The notes below the pieces were generated by a model, which was not told the DNA's origin, ran no database searches, and worked only from the letters and a program-made list of their open reading frames with translations. A program made the translations under genes and the position numbers. From contig DFGM01000104.1 of assembly GCA_002371755.1 (NCBI GenBank), positions 1-8,793 of the forward strand: a stretch of DNA of 8,793 bases, read 5' to 3'. The stretch comes from Verrucomicrobia bacterium UBA3750 (lineage in GTDB: Bacteria; Verrucomicrobiota; Kiritimatiellia; RFP12; UBA1067). Shown piece after piece: positions 5,958 through 8,793 of the stretch (its first letter is position 1; each line of letters opens with the position of its first letter).

Positions 5958-8567
5958 ATGAAGAGGCTTTTTGCAGGTGCATTGCTTTGCGCCGTCCCGC
6001 TGTGCGGCATCCATGCGGCGCAAGTCGGATACAACACCCTTATATCGCATAAGGGCGAATCGCTGGCTGCGCCCGAGAACACGCTCCCCGCCTACAAGAC
6101 GGCGGTGGAGCGCGGGTTCGGGTTTGAATGCGACGTGTACCTTTCCAAGGACGGGCGCGTGTTCACCTTCCACGACAAGGACTTCTCACGCATGACGAAC
6201 GGAGCGAACACGAACAAGTGCGCGGACGTGACGTGGGCCGAAATCTCGAAACTGGATGTGGGCGGCTGGGGGCGATGGAAAGGCTCCAGGTTTTCCCCGA
6301 CGCGTCCCGCGCTTCTTGAGGAGGTGCTTCAGCTCGCGCGTGACGGACGCTACATATATGTGGAGATCAAGCCCGGGCCGGAGATTGTGCCGTACATCAA
6401 GAAGGTGGTCGAGGCGCAGAACAAGGCGACGCCGCGCAACATGCTCTTCATCTCGTTCGACGAGGCGGCGTGCAAGGCGCTCAAGGCACAGATGCCGGGA
6501 TACAAGGTCTTTTGGATCACCTCCAGCAAGCATTGGAACGTTGCAGGCTATCCGCCGGTCACGGCAAAGGACGTGATAAAGGTCATGCGCGAGACGGGCG
6601 CGGACGGCGTGGACTGCCACTTCGACCCGACGGTCGTGACGAAGGAGATGGTCGCCGAGGTGCGCAAGGCTGGCTACGAGTTTCACGTCTGGACGGTGGA
6701 CAGGCTCGACGACACCGAAGAGGCGTTTCGCCGTGGCGTGCAGACTGTCACCACGAACTGCGCCGAGGCGCAGCTCAAGGCAGCCGAGGCGAGAAGGGCG
6801 GCGTCGCGCTCCTTCACCTTCGCGACATGGAACATCGCCCACTACTCGTGCGGCAAGACGTATCCATCGGCGATTTCCGCGGCGGACATGCCAAAATACA
6901 AGGCTGCATACGAGGCGTTTCTCGACAAGGCAGACGCGTCGGTGATAGGCGTCTGCGAGGATTCGTGGTTCTGCGACGCGGCGGGCACGCTCACCGCGCG
7001 CGAGACGGTCTTTCCGCGCTATACGGGTTTCGCGGGCGAGAAGACGCGGCCCTACGACTACAATTCGCTCTATTGGAAGGGCGCGGAATGCCTGGAGAGC
7101 GGGCGGAGAATGTTCCGCAAGGCGACCGAGCCGCGCTTCTACCGCTGGGTGCGGCTGCGCATCGGCGGGCGCGAGGTCGTCGTGGTCGAAGCGCATCTGG
7201 AGTGGAACATCACCCTCCCGGGGCACATGGACGACCGCAAAGACGAGATTCGCCAGATCATTGAAGACTTCAAGGACGAACCGCGTGTTGTGATCGGCGG
7301 AGACTTCAACACGTCGCTCATGCTGTCGGACGGCAAGACGGAAATCAACACGCCCGAAGACTACGAGGCGTTTCGCGCGGCGGGCTATGCGGCGGCACAC
7401 TGGGGCACGATAAACACGTGGCCATCCGGCAAGCCTTTCCTGTCGATCGACAACATCTTCGCAAAGGGTCTATGGATTGACGATGTTGAGGTCTTTGGCG
7501 ATGCCGTTCTTTCGGACCACTGTCTTATGCGCTGTCGTCTTACATTCGACGAACCCGGGGAGTCGGTGGCCGCCGTGCCTGCGAGATACACGGATGGCGT
7601 GGCGGATGCGCCTCGAATGCGCGGAGTGATGTCGCCGGCGCGCGACATGACAGAGGACGATTTCAAGACGCTCAAGTCGTGGGGGGCGACGCTTCTCAGG
7701 TATCAGATAATCCGCGACTGGCACGGCGTGAACGTCAACCGCGATATCGTCGAATACGACGGCTGGATGCGGTCGAGGCTCGATCATCTCGACAAGGTCG
7801 TCCTTCCTCTGGCGGTGAAGTACGGTTTGAAGGTCGTGATAGATGTCCACGTCCCTCCGGGCGGGCGCACCGCCGCCTCCGAGCACAACATGTTCTACGA
7901 AGAGCGGTATGCCCGGTACTTCGTTGATATGTGGCGGCGCATCGCCCGTCGCTTCAAAGGCCGCGAGGGCATTTACGGCTACGACCTCATCAACGAGCCG
8001 TGCCACAAACGCATGGCTGCGCCGGGCTTTGATTGCTGGAGCCTTCAGCGCAAGGCTGCGGAGGCTGTCCGTGCGGAGGACCCAAAGACGCCGATCATTG
8101 CAACTTCAAACGAATGGGGCGGCCCGGACGGTTTCGCCGCGCTCAAGCCGCTGCCTGTCGAGAATGTCATCTATCAGGTACATATGTACGAGCCGTTCGA
8201 GTTTACCCACCAGCGCGTCCTGGGCACACGTCCATGGACAGTCCGGTGGCCGAACCCTGAAAAGGGATGGGACGTGGATTGGCTGCGAAGGGCGCTCGCG
8301 CCGGTGCGTGCGTTCCAAGAGGCGTATGGCGCGAAGATATATGTCGGGGAGTTCTCGGCGGTCGCCTGGGCGCCCGGCGCGGAGAAATATCTTGAGGATT
8401 GCATAGCCCTCTTCGAAGAATACGGGTGGGACTGGTCCTATCACGCCTTTCGCGAATGGCAGGGTTGGAGCGTGGAGCACGAAGGACCTGATGCAGAACA
8501 CCTCATACCGTCCGCCGACAATCCTCGCAAACGCGCACTGCTTAAAGGCATGCGACCGCAAGATTGA
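5958..8567 (+). CDS. Secreted three-domain hydrolase: GDPD - EEP phosphodiesterase/nuclease fold - GH5 glycosidase
   Basis: An 869-residue secreted fusion. Residues 1-20 are a signal peptide (MKRLFAGALLCAVPLCGIHA) with no lipobox. Residues about 25-275 are a glycerophosphodiester phosphodiesterase barrel: H31 (SHKGES, usually HRG), E40-N41-T42, metal ligands E57 and D59 (FECDVYLSKDG), H72-D73, E136 (VEIKPG) and W245. Residues about 286-530 are an endonuclease/exonuclease/phosphatase domain: N292 (TWNIAHY), E334, H413 (EAHLEW), D449 and N451 (GGDFNTS), D498 and D520-H521 (LSDHC). Residues about 553-865 are a GH5 (clan GH-A) barrel: R581, H631 (DVHVPPGG), acid/base E680 in INEP, H742 and Y744 (VHMYEP), nucleophile E798 (VGEFS) and W827. 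All three active sites look complete, so one polypeptide should cut phosphodiester and beta-glycosidic bonds outside the cytoplasm. It starts 10 nt after the LamG gene, probably translationally coupled. The ATG at 5958 is the only start that gives a signal peptide. Domains are firm. The substrate is inferred: a phosphorylated glycan or glycophospholipid. Confidence 0.93.
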   Translation: MKRLFAGALLCAVPLCGIHAAQVGYNTLISHKGESLAAPENTLPAYKTAVERGFGFECDVYLSKDGRVFTFHDKDFSRMTNGANTNKCADVTWAEISKLDVGGWGRWKGSRFSPTRPALLEEVLQLARDGRYIYVEIKPGPEIVPYIKKVVEAQNKATPRNMLFISFDEAACKALKAQMPGYKVFWITSSKHWNVAGYPPVTAKDVIKVMRETGADGVDCHFDPTVVTKEMVAEVRKAGYEFHVWTVDRLDDTEEAFRRGVQTVTTNCAEAQLKAAEARRAASRSFTFATWNIAHYSCGKTYPSAISAADMPKYKAAYEAFLDKADASVIGVCEDSWFCDAAGTLTARETVFPRYTGFAGEKTRPYDYNSLYWKGAECLESGRRMFRKATEPRFYRWVRLRIGGREVVVVEAHLEWNITLPGHMDDRKDEIRQIIEDFKDEPRVVIGGDFNTSLMLSDGKTEINTPEDYEAFRAAGYAAAHWGTINTWPSGKPFLSIDNIFAKGLWIDDVEVFGDAVLSDHCLMRCRLTFDEPGESVAAVPARYTDGVADAPRMRGVMSPARDMTEDDFKTLKSWGATLLRYQIIRDWHGVNVNRDIVEYDGWMRSRLDHLDKVVLPLAVKYGLKVVIDVHVPPGGRTAASEHNMFYEERYARYFVDMWRRIARRFKGREGIYGYDLINEPCHKRMAAPGFDCWSLQRKAAEAVRAEDPKTPIIATSNEWGGPDGFAALKPLPVENVIYQVHMYEPFEFTHQRVLGTRPWTVRWPNPEKGWDVDWLRRALAPVRAFQEAYGAKIYVGEFSAVAWAPGAEKYLEDCIALFEEYGWDWSYHAFREWQGWSVEHEGPDAEHLIPSADNPRKRALLKGMRPQD

Positions 8568-8792
8568 ACCGCGATAGCATAGTTGTCTGCCCGGCAGGAC
8601 GCCTCATGCGGACGACCGCAGGCGGCCACGCCGGAATGCGCGGCATCGCAAACGCGCTGCCTACGCCCAGCTTGTTCCATTCGCCGCTGCGCGAAAGCGA
8701 CTCCGCGGCGAATGTGCCGTCCTCCGTCAGGCGAACAGCTTGTCGATTCCGTCGCGGACGAAGATCGATGGACAGTATCTCTCGTTTGTTTC
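8542..8792 (-). pseudogene. Possible 3' end of a convergent gene, interrupted by a frameshift
   Basis: The minus strand from the window edge reads ETNERYCPSIFVRDGIDKLF and then Ala-TGA (stop 8727-8729). Stepping back one base at 8730, the next frame continues LTEDGTFAAESLSRSGEW, then NKLGVGSAFAMPRIPAWPP, to TAA at 8542-8544, overlapping the 3' end of the plus-strand hydrolase gene by 26 bp. Each half has balanced, protein-like composition, whereas the alternative frame in each place is Arg-rich shadow. I do not recognise the family. It could be a decayed gene, a single-base sequencing error, or chance. No start is visible because the window ends. Confidence 0.3.
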
Positions 8793-8793
8793 C

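Noticed and set aside
5958..6020. Lipoprotein signal on the three-domain hydrolase
   Set aside because: The Cys residues at 11 and 16 are preceded by LL... and VPL, which do not fit a lipobox; a signal peptidase I site near residue 20 fits better.
6186..7400. 404-codon minus-strand open frame inside the hydrolase gene
   Set aside because: Arg/His/Val-rich composition typical of an antisense shadow, opposite well-conserved GDPD and EEP motifs.
8568..8793. Intrinsic terminator after the hydrolase gene
   Set aside because: Only short GC hairpins such as TGCGG-ACGA-CCGCA are present and no T-run follows them.

Overview
The window is G+C-rich and reads like a polysaccharide-active accessory region of a free-living or gut-associated member of the PVC group, most likely Verrucomicrobiota/Kiritimatiellota. 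That placement is inferred from gene style and not from a marker gene. The pointers are a large secreted LamG plus beta-strand-repeat protein, a histidine kinase with a periplasmic array of OB-fold-like modules, and secreted multidomain hydrolases.

Layout. Positions 2-76 (+) hold the last 24 codons of a gene that enters from the left. Positions 77-427 hold no intact gene. They contain a GC hairpin straight after the first stop codon, the C-terminal remnant of a second LuxR-type response regulator (107-220, minus), a strong inverted repeat resembling a two-way terminator (218-252), and five head-to-tail copies of a 22-bp unit (312-421). Then comes a minus-strand two-component operon: a membrane sensor kinase (1077-3191) followed by a NarL/FixJ-family response regulator (428-1048). 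The 170-bp divergent control region (3192-3361) carries two outward-facing sigma70-like promoters, each with a perfect inverted repeat touching or adjoining its -35 element. On the plus strand follows a two-gene operon: an 861-residue secreted LamG/beta-repeat protein (3362-5947) and, 10 nt later, an 869-residue secreted protein (5958-8567). The second protein fuses a glycerophosphodiester phosphodiesterase domain, an endonuclease/exonuclease/phosphatase (EEP) domain and a glycoside hydrolase family 5 domain. The last 226 bp hold no clear intact gene, but minus-strand coding texture changes frame near 8730, suggesting a convergent gene end that is broken or mis-sequenced.

How it may work together (inference). 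The kinase would sense an extracytoplasmic ligand through its OB-like array and phosphorylate the regulator at D56. The regulator could then act on the inverted repeats in the divergent region to control the secreted pair. The large repeat protein would act at the cell surface. The GDPD-EEP-GH5 enzyme, in which all three active sites look intact, would attack a substrate carrying both phosphodiester and glycosidic bonds, such as a glycophospholipid, GPI-like or sphingolipid glycoconjugate, a teichoic-acid-like polymer or a phosphorylated glycan. That three-activity fusion beside its own two-component system is the most interesting object in the window.
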